DNA of 64,000 bases. It comes from Pseudoselenomonas ruminis (GTDB taxonomy: Bacteria > Bacillota > Negativicutes > Selenomonadales > Selenomonadaceae). The position numbers were made by a program, and so were the translations under genes. The notes under the pieces were generated by a model that was not told where the DNA came from, did not search any database, and worked only from the letters and a program-made list of their open reading frames with translations. Position 1 is the first letter of the stretch, and each line of letters starts with the position of its first letter. This document shows, in pieces, positions 1 to 8,498 of this stretch. The DNA lies in contig NZ_VTOY01000011.1 of the NCBI RefSeq assembly GCF_008271295.1, positions 1-64,000 of the forward strand, given 5' to 3'.

Positions 1-90
1 GAAGCATCTTCGCAAAAACTCGCACAACCGCTTGCCAGTCAAGGCTTTGAGCTGTTTTTGTCTTTGCTGTATCTCTCAGCGACTTGTATT

Positions 91-119
91 ATGATACACG
101 TCTTTGAATGAATTGTCAA
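91..119 (-). promoter_or_regulatory. Strong sigma-70-type promoter facing out of the left edge
   Basis: On the minus strand a consensus -35 TTGACA (114-119) is followed after 17 bases by TATCAT (91-96). The -10 lies inside a 22-base near-palindrome (81-102). Transcription would run leftwards out of the window. The downstream 80 bases hold no ORF. A near-consensus promoter with an untranslated leader would fit an rRNA or tRNA operon, but that is inference. Confidence 0.65.
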
Positions 120-172
120 CACCTTTTTGCTAAAAAATTTAAAAATCCTTAAATTACTTTTTGAATAGCAAC

Positions 173-203
173 GCGGGCGAATCCCGCCATGAGATTCGCC
201 CGC
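173..203 (-). terminator. Hairpin after ndh
   Basis: An 11-bp perfect inverted repeat (173-183 and 193-203) lies 15 bases past the ndh stop codon. There is no strong U-run after the stem, so it may be a Rho-assisted or RNA-stabilising hairpin rather than a classic terminator. Confidence 0.5.
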
Positions 204-218
204 ATCTTTCTTCTTAAA

Positions 219-1481
219 TTAGAGCTGGATATTGGTAATAATACGTCCTAAGCGCGTACCCGAAAGCAGATTCCACATCCACTTGATGGCAACCGTCAAG
301 TTCGTATGCGCACCAGCCAGACGGATAAGATGTACGAACATCCATGCACACCAAGCAATGAAACCGGTCAGCTGCGGATTCATGCTGGTCTTGTTGACTA
401 CTGCCTCGCCACGGCCAATCGTTGCCATTGCCCCCAAATCCTTATAATGGAAATCAGCCAGATCCGACTGCCCATGAATGAGCTTCATGATATTGTCATG
501 GGCTACCTGTGCCTGCTGGGTAGCTACCGGTGCTACCGTCGGCAGCGGACGCTCCGTGCCATGATGGAAATTCGCACAGTCGCCAATTGCAAATACATTT
601 TCACTGCCTTTGACCTGCAGTTTTTCATTGACCACCACCCGGCCTGCGCGGTCAACTTCACCACCGCAATTGGCGATAAACGGCACAGCCTTTACTCCGG
701 CAGCCCAAATGACAGTCCGTGTAGGAATCTCACGGCCGTCTTTTAATTTCAACGTGTTCCCATCATAATCTACTACCTGGGTATTGAGCATGACATTTAC
801 TCCTTTGCGCTCCAACACTTTTACCGTGTGGTCGCGAAGGTTCGGTGCCATCATCGGAAGCACGTTATCGGTAGCCTCAATCAGGCTGACACTTACCTCA
901 TTAAAGTCGAGGTGATGATATTCTTTTTTCTGAATGCCAATGAGCTCCGAGATTGCGCCGGCTTCCTCTATCCCCGTCGGACCGCCGCCGACGACGACAA
1001 AACTCAGCATGCGGCGGCGCTCTTCCTCGTTGTCTTCATGCTTATTCGCGCGCTCAAACATGTGAAGGACATGGTTGCGGATATGAATAGCCTCCTGCAG
1101 GGTCTTCATGCCAAAGGAATTTTTTTCAACATTTTCCATGCCAAAGAAATTGGTGGTTGCACCAGCAGCCAGGATAAGATAATCGTAGGCAATTTCCCCA
1201 TGATTGGTCAGCAGCACTTTGCGCTCCTGGTCAACGCCCTGTGCTTTTGCCATAAAGAATTCCACATTCTTGTTCTTGCGGAAGAAGGTACGAATCGGAT
1301 ATGCGATTTCATCCGTGGAAAGGACTGCTGTAGATACCTGATACAAGAGCGGCTGAAACAGATGAAAGTTATGGCGGTCCACTAAGGTGACTTCCACATC
1401 ATCCTTCGCGAACAGCTTTGCCAGTTTTACACCGCCAAATCCTGCACCAACAATTACGATACGAGGTTTTTTGTCTGCCAT
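219..1481 (-). CDS. ndh: Type II NADH dehydrogenase (NADH:quinone oxidoreductase)
   Basis: Single-subunit, non-proton-pumping flavoprotein that passes electrons from NADH to the quinone pool at the inner face of the membrane. The 420-residue length suits the family. The N-terminal FAD Rossmann motif is seen as VIVGAGFGG (about residues 9-17), and the second, NADH-binding fold as VVVGGGPTGIEEAG (about 162-175). The last ~50 residues are hydrophobic and amphipathic, as expected for a membrane-surface anchor. The start is supported by a GGGAGG ribosome-binding site about 8 bases upstream. It is monocistronic: a hairpin follows it and its own promoter precedes it. In an anaerobe it could serve fumarate-linked respiration or oxygen scavenging; this is inference. 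Confidence 0.9.
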   Translation of the reverse strand: MADKKPRIVIVGAGFGGVKLAKLFAKDDVEVTLVDRHNFHLFQPLLYQVSTAVLSTDEIAYPIRTFFRKNKNVEFFMAKAQGVDQERKVLLTNHGEIAYDYLILAAGATTNFFGMENVEKNSFGMKTLQEAIHIRNHVLHMFERANKHEDNEEERRRMLSFVVVGGGPTGIEEAGAISELIGIQKKEYHHLDFNEVSVSLIEATDNVLPMMAPNLRDHTVKVLERKGVNVMLNTQVVDYDGNTLKLKDGREIPTRTVIWAAGVKAVPFIANCGGEVDRAGRVVVNEKLQVKGSENVFAIGDCANFHHGTERPLPTVAPVATQQAQVAHDNIMKLIHGQSDLADFHYKDLGAMATIGRGEAVVNKTSMNPQLTGFIAWCAWMFVHLIRLAGAHTNLTVAIKWMWNLLSGTRLGRIITNIQL

Positions 1482-1535
1482 GATAAAGCCCTCCCAGAAT
1501 TATCAAATTTCCCTCAAATTTTCACCATTGTCGTG

Positions 1536-1599
1536 AAAGTGAAAAAAATCACTTTAACACCTATGGGTACTATCATAACATGATATCGTACAAATGCAA
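1536..1599 (-). promoter_or_regulatory. ndh promoter with possible operator
   Basis: On the minus strand TTGCAT (1594-1599), 16 bases, then TATGAT (1572-1577) form a plausible promoter. Downstream of it lies an inverted repeat AAAGTGA-6-TCACTTT (1536-1555), in a position where a bound repressor would block transcription. TGTAAAT-type repeats further upstream (1604-1657) could be additional sites. The regulator is not identifiable from sequence. Confidence 0.45.
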
Positions 1600-1731
1600 G
1601 TATAGATTTACATTTTTCTGTAAATTTATTATTATGTCCTATTTAACTGTAAATCTGCACCTTATTTTATCTTTCTTCCATGTTTTTATTCGTGAAAACA
1701 ATCACTTGGATAAAATAAGAAATTCAATATA

Positions 1732-2290
1732 TTGCAGTTTGTGGGGTAAAGAGGGGCCAGTTCGAGATAACTCGTCGGCGGCGAGGGACACAGTACCAAC
1801 GCTCCGCCGGTGACAACCCGCTACAAGAAATTTTTGCCTTTTAATTAAGAGTTGGAAAACAGTTAAACGCGCTTCACTTGAACGAAACTGCTTTTCCAAC
1901 GAGAACGCAGGCAAAAATTTCTTGCTTAACGCGGAACGTCAAGGCTGCGCTTATGGTAGTGTGTCCCCCGCCGCCTGGGATAGTGCCGACACTAAGCTGT
2001 CTTCCCCTCTGGGGGGCGGTGAAAGTTCGTGTCCGTTCCAACCTCAGCCGCCGCTTAGGACAGTGCCATAAACGAAGCGTTTGATGTTTTCCGTTAAGAA
2101 CGAAATTTTTATCTTCCCCATTCGTCGAAAAAATGTAACCGTTCAAGCGAAGCGCGTTTTGAATTTTTTCGATGCTTAATTAAAGATAAAAATTTCGTTT
2201 AGGAAAACATCTCCCGCGTAGTGTTGGCACTGTCCCTAGCGGCGGCGAAGAGCTGTTTCGAACCAAACCTGCTAACCTACAAATTGTAAT
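1732..2290. repeat. Large palindromic non-coding repeat, copy 1
   Basis: About 560 bases without a credible gene, closely matching 43561-44254. The ends are inverted repeats of about 55 bases (1732-1786 against roughly 2236-2290), imperfect in this copy. Inside are two compound hairpins. Hairpin A is bounded by 22-base arms at 1777-1798 and 1954-1975 and contains a perfect 15-bp inner stem (1824-1838 with 1910-1924). Hairpin B is bounded by arms at 2047-2068 and 2225-2246. A short piece at 2000-2014 matches one end of the element nested in copy 2, so this copy appears to carry a deletion scar of it. The architecture resembles a foldback/MITE element or a structured RNA; no transposase is present. 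Confidence 0.8.
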
Positions 2291-2297
2291 TTGCAAA

Positions 2298-2331
2298 AAT
2301 TCCTGCTGACTCATCAGAGTCAGCAGGAATT
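2298..2331 (-). terminator. Rho-independent terminator of rpoN
   Basis: A perfect 15-bp stem (2298-2312 with 2317-2331) with a 4-base loop is followed on the minus strand by a T-run. It sits 19 bases past the rpoN stop and directly abuts the end of repeat copy 1. Confidence 0.85.
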
Positions 2332-2350
2332 CATAGTTGTAAAATATTTT

Positions 2351-3712
2351 TTAGTATCTTTTTCGTTTCACCGAAGATGGATATCCCAGCTGCTCGCGGT
2401 ATTTCATAACCGTACGACGGGAAATATCCATCTTGCGTGCTTTTAGCAGTTCGCAGAGCTTCTGGTCACTGAGCGGTTTGTGCGGGTCCTCGCCCTTTAT
2501 CAGCTCGGTAATCGCTTCTTTGGCCTGTGCCGCGGCAAAATCCGCCTCGCCGCTGTCCTTAGCCAAATTGGCAGTAAAAAACTTCCGCAACGCCATAACG
2601 CCATGGGGGAACTGTGCATATTTATTGGCTACGGCACGGCTTACCGTAGATTCATGGACACCAATTGCATCCGCCACATCCTTCATCGTCATCGGATGCA
2701 GTCCCTTGATTCCCTGCACCAGAAAATCCGGCTGACGGTTCAGAATTTCTTCCACCACCTGACGAATCGTCGTGCGGCGTTGTTCAATGCTGTTAATCAG
2801 CCAGGCAGCCGCATTAAGCCGCTGGGTGATGTATTTCCTGGTCTCAGCATCGAAGGATTCGGCATGCTGATAAGCGGCAGAAATTCTAAGCTGCGGTATA
2901 TAGTTATCATTAAGCGTGATACGATAGGCGCCGTCCACCTCCTGAACCACTACGTCCGGTGTGATAAAAGATGCCTTCTCCCCGCCATAAGCCGCCCCCG
3001 GTTTGGGGTCCAACCGACGGACGATATCCACTGCCGCCTGTACATCCTGTGCCCGGCATTGCTCTGCCGCCGCAATCTTCTTGATTTGTGCGTCCGCCAC
3101 TTCATCCAAATGATGGTCAATAACCGACGCCACCAGCCCCTGATAAATTCCCTGCCGTTTGGCCTGAATCCGCAGGCATTCCGGCAAGTCACGGGCTGCG
3201 ACACCAGCCGGTTCAAACTCCTGCAGCTGCCGCAACACGGCTTCCACCGCCGGAAGTTCCGCCGCTGTTGCCCGCGCGATTTCTGCCAAAGGAAGTGTCA
3301 AATAGCCATTGTGATCCAAAGAACCGACGATAAAGACAGCAATTGCCCGTTCAAACGAATCCGGGAACGCAAAATTCACCTGGTCTATGAGTTCCTCTTC
3401 CAGCGTCATGGCAACAGGCTCTGCCACCTCTAACGACTGCTCGGAATCTTCCCCGTAGTAACCCGAGGCTCTGCCGCCTTCCCCCAGGTAGTCAACCAGC
3501 CGCGACATATGTTCTGCCTGTAAAAGATTCTCCTCTGCAGGCGCACCATCGCCGTAGTCTATTTCCAAAGCAGGGTTTTCCAAATATTCTTTTTCAATCT
3601 CGGACCGAAGATCCTGCGCTGAAAGCTGCAAAATCCGGATAGCCTGCTGCAATTTGACCGTCATTGCCAAATGCTGCGAAAGATTGAGATTAAGTGATTG
3701 TTCTGCTTGCAT
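2351..3712 (-). CDS. rpoN: RNA polymerase sigma-54 factor
   Basis: Alternative sigma factor that recognises -24/-12 promoters and needs an AAA+ activator to open them. The 453-residue protein has the expected order: a glutamine- and leucine-rich region I (LNLNLSQHLAMTVKLQQAIR near the N-terminus), the core-binding domain, a helix-turn-helix (about 350-375, GVHESTVSRAVANKY) and the C-terminal RpoN box seen as SRRTVMKYREQLGYP. It lies 47 bases downstream of the hexokinase gene and is followed by a strong terminator. Its biological partner in this window is the LevR-type activator at 37027-39825 with the -24/-12 site at 36791-36807. Confidence 0.96.
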   Translation of the reverse strand: MQAEQSLNLNLSQHLAMTVKLQQAIRILQLSAQDLRSEIEKEYLENPALEIDYGDGAPAEENLLQAEHMSRLVDYLGEGGRASGYYGEDSEQSLEVAEPVAMTLEEELIDQVNFAFPDSFERAIAVFIVGSLDHNGYLTLPLAEIARATAAELPAVEAVLRQLQEFEPAGVAARDLPECLRIQAKRQGIYQGLVASVIDHHLDEVADAQIKKIAAAEQCRAQDVQAAVDIVRRLDPKPGAAYGGEKASFITPDVVVQEVDGAYRITLNDNYIPQLRISAAYQHAESFDAETRKYITQRLNAAAWLINSIEQRRTTIRQVVEEILNRQPDFLVQGIKGLHPMTMKDVADAIGVHESTVSRAVANKYAQFPHGVMALRKFFTANLAKDSGEADFAAAQAKEAITELIKGEDPHKPLSDQKLCELLKARKMDISRRTVMKYREQLGYPSSVKRKRY

Positions 3713-3759
3713 GGAAAGCTCCTTCGATGGTAAAATTTCCGTCCCCGAAAATCCTTGCC

Positions 3760-5049
3760 TTATTTCTGGGACATTGCTGCCGCAATAGCAGCACCGAGGC
3801 CTGAGCCGCCGTTTTCAAGAACCGTATCGATTTCGGCAGCATCCTCGCCGAGCAGCTCCGAGAGTGCCCGCATGATATTTTCTTTAGCCAGTGGCATTTT
3901 TTCATAGACGGAACCGTCAATAGCAATATGCTGCTTCTGCGGCTTGTCCTTGCCAGCCAGCTGCCAGATAATGCCTACATAAGAGGCCGTAACCAGGCGC
4001 GCCGAGCGGATAACCAGCGCCGAGGCCAGCTCCTGAACCATTTTGCAATCCGCCGTATCCAGCGTTTTGCCAGCCTTCTTGGCTACGATTTCAGCAACCT
4101 TTTCACGGGCAGGGCTTTCGTCCACAATGATATTGCTCATATCGATGCTCGTAAAGCCATAACCTTTGCCCGGCTCCTCCAGCAGCTCTGCCAACGCCAT
4201 GCCAAACAGTTCGCCCATATAACGGCCCGAAACCATCTTTTCCAGGCGCTGTTCACCCGGTTTTTCCGAAGCCTTATCAAAGGCGATATCGAAGCGGTTC
4301 GGAATCAGCTTCATGAAGCCACCGGATTCCAGATTCAGAATCATCGGCGCCTCTGCACTGTCCGCATACGGCTCCAGATAGCAGGTATTGTGGCCCGTCG
4401 CATAGATAGAACCGATGTAAACGCCCGGCTGCTTGTAAGCAGCAGCCAGCAGAACCGCAACGGTATCGTTGATAACAGCCGTCGGCTGGACATTGTCGAT
4501 TCCCTGACGATGCAGCGCTTCCTTCAGGAGGTCATTGACTACCTTCCCCTCAACACCGGCCGTAGCAAACTCCTTCGTCCAGATAATGAGTTTAGCATTA
4601 TAAAGGTCCGTCTGCTCAGACGGGAACGAGAACGTATGACCAAGCAGGTATTTTTTCTCATGGTCGCCTTCCACAGCCTCATCCACGAGTTCTGCAATGA
4701 AGTCAAACATCTGCTCAGCCGTAGAACCAGCACCGACAAAGTCATAGACACCTTCTACGCGCAGCGGTTTTGCCACTTTTTTGACTATCTCGAACTTGCC
4801 TTTGCCCTCCAGGCGGATGCGCAGGACACGTACATTAGTGCCACCAAAATCCAGGGCCAGATACTCGCCAGTCTCCTCGCCTGTCGGAAGTCCGACATAG
4901 GATTTGAGCATGCGCAGCGAAGATTCGTCAGGGTCATCAAGTCCCTTGACCAAGTCATACCGGAAGTCCGCTGCAATTTCATGCAGCTGCTCCCCGCTTA
5001 CCGTAAACTCCCGGATGATGTCGTCAAACTGATTCTTGTCGAATGCCAT
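3760..5049 (-). CDS. Eukaryotic-type hexokinase
   Basis: Phosphorylates hexoses with ATP at the entry to glycolysis. It is not a bacterial glucokinase/ROK protein: it carries the eukaryotic hexokinase signatures, with a phosphate-1 motif LALDFGGTNVRVLRIRL (about 63-79), the sugar-binding block TFSFPSEQTDLYNAKLIIW followed by TKEF, INDTVAVLLAAAY, and an adenosine-region motif near GGSGLGAAIAAA at the C-terminus. Its 429 residues make it slightly shorter than a yeast or half-mammalian unit. It lies 34 bases downstream of the ABC-F gene and 47 upstream of rpoN, so co-transcription is likely. Members of this family are known in a few Negativicutes and Spirochaetes; an ancient transfer from eukaryotes is a possible origin (inference). 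Confidence 0.9.
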   Translation of the reverse strand: MAFDKNQFDDIIREFTVSGEQLHEIAADFRYDLVKGLDDPDESSLRMLKSYVGLPTGEETGEYLALDFGGTNVRVLRIRLEGKGKFEIVKKVAKPLRVEGVYDFVGAGSTAEQMFDFIAELVDEAVEGDHEKKYLLGHTFSFPSEQTDLYNAKLIIWTKEFATAGVEGKVVNDLLKEALHRQGIDNVQPTAVINDTVAVLLAAAYKQPGVYIGSIYATGHNTCYLEPYADSAEAPMILNLESGGFMKLIPNRFDIAFDKASEKPGEQRLEKMVSGRYMGELFGMALAELLEEPGKGYGFTSIDMSNIIVDESPAREKVAEIVAKKAGKTLDTADCKMVQELASALVIRSARLVTASYVGIIWQLAGKDKPQKQHIAIDGSVYEKMPLAKENIMRALSELLGEDAAEIDTVLENGGSGLGAAIAAAMSQK

Positions 5050-5083
5050 GATTACTGTCTCCTTTACCTCTTAAATTTATAAG

Positions 5084-6991
5084 TCATTGCTGATTTTCAG
5101 CAATTTCCTCCAAATATGCCCAGCGGTCCATGAGGTGTTCCAGTTCCGCCTGCAAGCGGCTCTCCTCTTTGCTGAGTTCATTGAGCTTGCCATAATTGGC
5201 TGCATTCTGCTCCATCTGAAGCTGTACAACCTTAAGCTCGCCCTCCTTGCTGGCTATAATGCCTTCAATTTCTGCATATTCTTTCTGTTCTTTAAAGGAA
5301 AGTTTCTGTTTTGATTCCGTACGCGGCGCACGGGATGATGGCTTTGCCTCGGTGGCGAGTTTCTTCGCTGCCGGCTTTTCCTCTGCCTGTGCTTCCCGCT
5401 CTGCCACCTTTTCCTTGTAGTAGGAATAACCGCCGGAATACATAGTCAGTCCGCCATCGTCTTCATAGACAAAGACTTTATCGACCAAGCGGTCAACAAA
5501 GAAACGGTCATGCGATACAAAGACAATAGCGCCACGGAAATCGTCGATAAAGTTCTCCAGCACCGCCATCGTCTCAAGATCCAAATCATTGGTCGGCTCA
5601 TCGAGCAGCAACACATTCGGCTCCTCCATCAAAATCCGCAGAAGGTAGAGCCGCCGTTTTTCCCCACCGGAAAGGCGGGAAATCGGCGTCCACTGCAAAT
5701 TGCCGGGGAACATAAACCGTTCCATCAGCTGAGAAGCCGATACGCGCGTGCCATCCGCCAGCGTGATATGATGGGCCGCTTCCTGGATATACTCAATCGC
5801 CCGCAGCCGTTCATCCATCTCGTCATTCCGCTGTGCAAAATAGCCAATCTTAACCGTCTGGCCAATGGTAACCGTACCACTGGTGGGCTGCAGCCGTCCC
5901 GAAAGAATATTCAGCAGGGTTGTCTTGCCCGTGCCATTGCGCCCCAGGATTCCCACCCTGTCATTGCGCAGCAGCGTATAGGAAAAATCCTTCAGGATGG
6001 TACGTCCATCCACTTCATAATGAACATTCTCCAGCTCGATAACCGTCCGCCCCAGCCGGCTGCCGGCCAAACCGATTTCGACCGTGCCCCGGTCCAGGTC
6101 GACCGTTTGATTCTTTACTTCTTCGTAGCGTTCAATGCGCGCTTTTTGCTTGGTCGAACGCGCCTGGGCGCCACGGCGAAGCCACTTGAGCTCATTGCGC
6201 AGGAAATTCTGGCGCTTCTGTTCGCTAGCCTGTTCCTGCTCAATGCGGGCTGCTTTCTGTTCCAGAAAATCGGAATAATTGCCGCTGTAAGTATAGGCCT
6301 TGCCCTTGTCCAGCTCCAGAATTTTCGTCGAAGTGTGGTCAAGGAAATAGCGGTCATGCGTAACCATCAACAAGGCGCCTTTGCGCCCCTTGAGGTATTC
6401 CTCCAGCCAGTCAATCGTTTCACTGTCCAGATGGTTTGTCGGCTCGTCCAAAAGCAAAAGATCACAAGGCTGAATCAGCGCCGTCGCTAAAGCCAGGCGC
6501 TTTTGCTGTCCACCGGATAAGGTTCCGGCCTTAGCCGTATAATCCGTGATACCGAGTTTATTCAGTACCATTTTAGCCGTGCTTTCCAGCTGCCAGCCAT
6601 CCAGCTCATCAATCTTTTCCGTATACTGCATGATTTGCCGCTGCACGTCTTTGTCCTCGGGATTCCGCGCGGACTGCGCCAAGGCGAGCTCGTAGCCGCG
6701 TAAGGCCTGCATCAACGGCGTCATTCCACGAAATACTTCCATTAGAACGGTATTTTCCGGCTCAAAGACCTTATCCTGAGCCAGATATTCCACCCGCAGG
6801 CCGCGCATCGTGACCACAGAGCCTTCATCGACCGGAGTGAGTCCGGCAACGGCCTTGAGAAAAGTCGATTTTCCCGTGCCGTTCACACCGACGATTCCGA
6901 CTTTGTCGCCATCATCCATGCTGAAATTAACTCCTGCAAAGAGCTGCTTTTCGCCATAACTCTTCGTGAAATTTTCTATCGTGATTATCAT
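5084..6991 (-). CDS. uup: ABC-F family ATPase, Uup type
   Basis: Soluble tandem-ATPase protein without membrane domains; ABC-F members act on the ribosome or on structured nucleic acid. Two nucleotide-binding domains are visible: Walker A GVNGTGKS (about 36), signature LSGGQQKR (about 158) and DEPTNHLD; then Walker A GRNGTGKT (about 352), signature LSGGEKRR (about 438) and DEPTNDLD. A basic linker joins them. The last ~75 residues form a charged coiled coil, the C-terminal domain typical of Uup rather than EttA. The 635-residue length suits Uup. It is the first gene of the probable uup-hexokinase-rpoN unit. Exact cellular role is not deducible here. Confidence 0.88.
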   Translation of the reverse strand: MIITIENFTKSYGEKQLFAGVNFSMDDGDKVGIVGVNGTGKSTFLKAVAGLTPVDEGSVVTMRGLRVEYLAQDKVFEPENTVLMEVFRGMTPLMQALRGYELALAQSARNPEDKDVQRQIMQYTEKIDELDGWQLESTAKMVLNKLGITDYTAKAGTLSGGQQKRLALATALIQPCDLLLLDEPTNHLDSETIDWLEEYLKGRKGALLMVTHDRYFLDHTSTKILELDKGKAYTYSGNYSDFLEQKAARIEQEQASEQKRQNFLRNELKWLRRGAQARSTKQKARIERYEEVKNQTVDLDRGTVEIGLAGSRLGRTVIELENVHYEVDGRTILKDFSYTLLRNDRVGILGRNGTGKTTLLNILSGRLQPTSGTVTIGQTVKIGYFAQRNDEMDERLRAIEYIQEAAHHITLADGTRVSASQLMERFMFPGNLQWTPISRLSGGEKRRLYLLRILMEEPNVLLLDEPTNDLDLETMAVLENFIDDFRGAIVFVSHDRFFVDRLVDKVFVYEDDGGLTMYSGGYSYYKEKVAEREAQAEEKPAAKKLATEAKPSSRAPRTESKQKLSFKEQKEYAEIEGIIASKEGELKVVQLQMEQNAANYGKLNELSKEESRLQAELEHLMDRWAYLEEIAENQQ

Positions 6992-7125
6992 GCTATATAC
7001 ATCCTAACTTACAACATGCCCTTTTATTATAATCGTTCAAAAAGTAAAAACCTAGTACAAGAAATGTAACTTGTTACAACGAACCAAAATACGCCAAAAT
7101 CGTCAGATTCAATACATAAATATAC

Positions 7126-7145
7126 CTCTCTCCTAGCGGAGAGAG
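7126..7145 (-). terminator. Hairpin after the CorC-type gene
   Basis: Perfect 8-bp stem CTCTCTCC/GGAGAGAG with a TAGC loop immediately after the stop codon of the 7152-8480 gene; the following tract is only moderately T-rich. Confidence 0.6.
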
Positions 7146-7151
7146 ACCTAT

Positions 7152-8480
7152 TTATACGATTTCTTCATGTTCTTCTGTCAGCTCGTTGGCCAGCTTGACC
7201 AGCACGCGGGTAATGCGCGCGCCATCAACCTCCTCGACAAAGAGCAGATTGCCGCCCGCGGCTGCCATCTGGCCGACCTGCGGTTCGCCGCCAATCTGGT
7301 CATAAAGCCAGCCGCCCACGCTGTCCACATCTTCATCCTCAATCCGGACTTCGAGAATGTCTTCGAGTTCTTCAAGCAGCATCTTGGCATCTACCGAATA
7401 GACGCGGTCGCCGCGGCTCTCGGCCGTAGGCCGCTCCTCATCGAACTCGTCCTGGATATCGCCTACGATTTCCTCAACGATATCCTCAATCGTCACCATG
7501 CCGGCAGTGCCGCCGAACTCATCCACCACAATTGCCAGCTGCGAATGGCTGCTCTGCATTGTTTTGAGCAATACGTTGACATCCATGCTCTCCGGAACCA
7601 CCAAGGCCTTGCGCGAAAGCTTCCGCAGGTTCGGCTTGCGCCCTTCGACCATCACCCGCATAAGGTCTTTGACATGAAGGAAGCCGATAATATGATCCTT
7701 ATCTTCCCGGCATACCGGATAACGGGTAAGCTGTTCTTCCATGATAATGTCCAGATTATCTTCAAAACTGTCTTCGAGATAAAGAACCACCATATCCGTG
7801 CGCGGCGTCATGATTTCCCGCACGTTAAGTTCCGTAAAGTCAAAGACGTTGTCCACAAAATCGGCTTCGGTGTCATCAATAAGCCCCTGCCGATGGCTTT
7901 CCTCCATCAGCAGGCGTATTTCTTCTTCGGTATGGGCATTTTCGCCCTCCGAAGCAGCTTCAAAGCCCATCTGTTTCGTCACCCAGTTGGCTACATGATT
8001 CAGCAGCCAGACAAACGGATACATGATTTTATGGAAAATCAGCATTGGAAGCGCTACCGCGAGCATTATTTTCTCCACGCTCTGTATAGCCATTGTCTTT
8101 GGCGTGAGCTCACCCATGATGATATGCCCGGCCGTGATGATAGAAAATGCCAGCACCAGGGAAATCGTATGGCCAATGCTCTCATCCATCCCGAAAAGCC
8201 GCGTAACCGGCAGGATTATCGTGGCCACGGCCGGCTCACCGACCCAGCCCAGCCCCAGCGATGCCAGCGTGATTCCGAGCTGGGTAACCGAAAGCGATGC
8301 ATCCAAATGGTCTGTGAGCCGCTTGGCATAAACCGCCCGCTTGCTCCCTTCCTGAATCAGTGTCTCGAGTCTGGACGGGCGGATTTTTACACAGGCAAAC
8401 TCCGCCGCCACAAAAAATCCATTCATAAAGATGAGAAAAGCAACCAGTACTAATTGCAATAGTATCGGCACAATATCCAA
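7152..8480 (-). CDS. CNNM/CBS-domain membrane protein, HlyC/CorC family
   Basis: Integral membrane protein of the DUF21 (CNNM) family linked to divalent-cation (magnesium/cobalt) efflux or homeostasis; the older 'hemolysin' label is misleading. The N-terminal ~200 residues contain the DUF21 transmembrane segments (starting LLQLVLVAFLIFMNGFFVAA) with ITLASLGLGWVGEPA. A paired CBS module follows, beginning near REIMTPRTDMV (about 215) and including VVDEFGGTAGMVTIEDIVEE, and the C-terminal CorC/HlyC domain ends the protein at 442 residues. It is the last gene of the run DUF1232-topB-helicase-this, with an 18-base gap from the helicase, and a hairpin follows. Confidence 0.88.
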   Translation of the reverse strand: MDIVPILLQLVLVAFLIFMNGFFVAAEFACVKIRPSRLETLIQEGSKRAVYAKRLTDHLDASLSVTQLGITLASLGLGWVGEPAVATIILPVTRLFGMDESIGHTISLVLAFSIITAGHIIMGELTPKTMAIQSVEKIMLAVALPMLIFHKIMYPFVWLLNHVANWVTKQMGFEAASEGENAHTEEEIRLLMEESHRQGLIDDTEADFVDNVFDFTELNVREIMTPRTDMVVLYLEDSFEDNLDIIMEEQLTRYPVCREDKDHIIGFLHVKDLMRVMVEGRKPNLRKLSRKALVVPESMDVNVLLKTMQSSHSQLAIVVDEFGGTAGMVTIEDIVEEIVGDIQDEFDEERPTAESRGDRVYSVDAKMLLEELEDILEVRIEDEDVDSVGGWLYDQIGGEPQVGQMAAAGGNLLFVEEVDGARITRVLVKLANELTEEHEEIV

Positions 8481-8498
8481 GGTATCGTTCCCTCCTGA

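Noticed and set aside
1874-2146. ORFs inside the repeat (for example 1874-2146 and 43702-43932)
   Set aside because: Both lie within the inverted-repeat arms, are not conserved in frame between the two copies, and have no ribosome-binding site.
2480-3433. Long antisense ORF opposite rpoN
   Set aside because: Shadow of the rpoN frame; the amino-acid composition is Cys/Arg/His-rich without any domain. The same applies to 3928-5082, 7167-8453 and 57435-58880.
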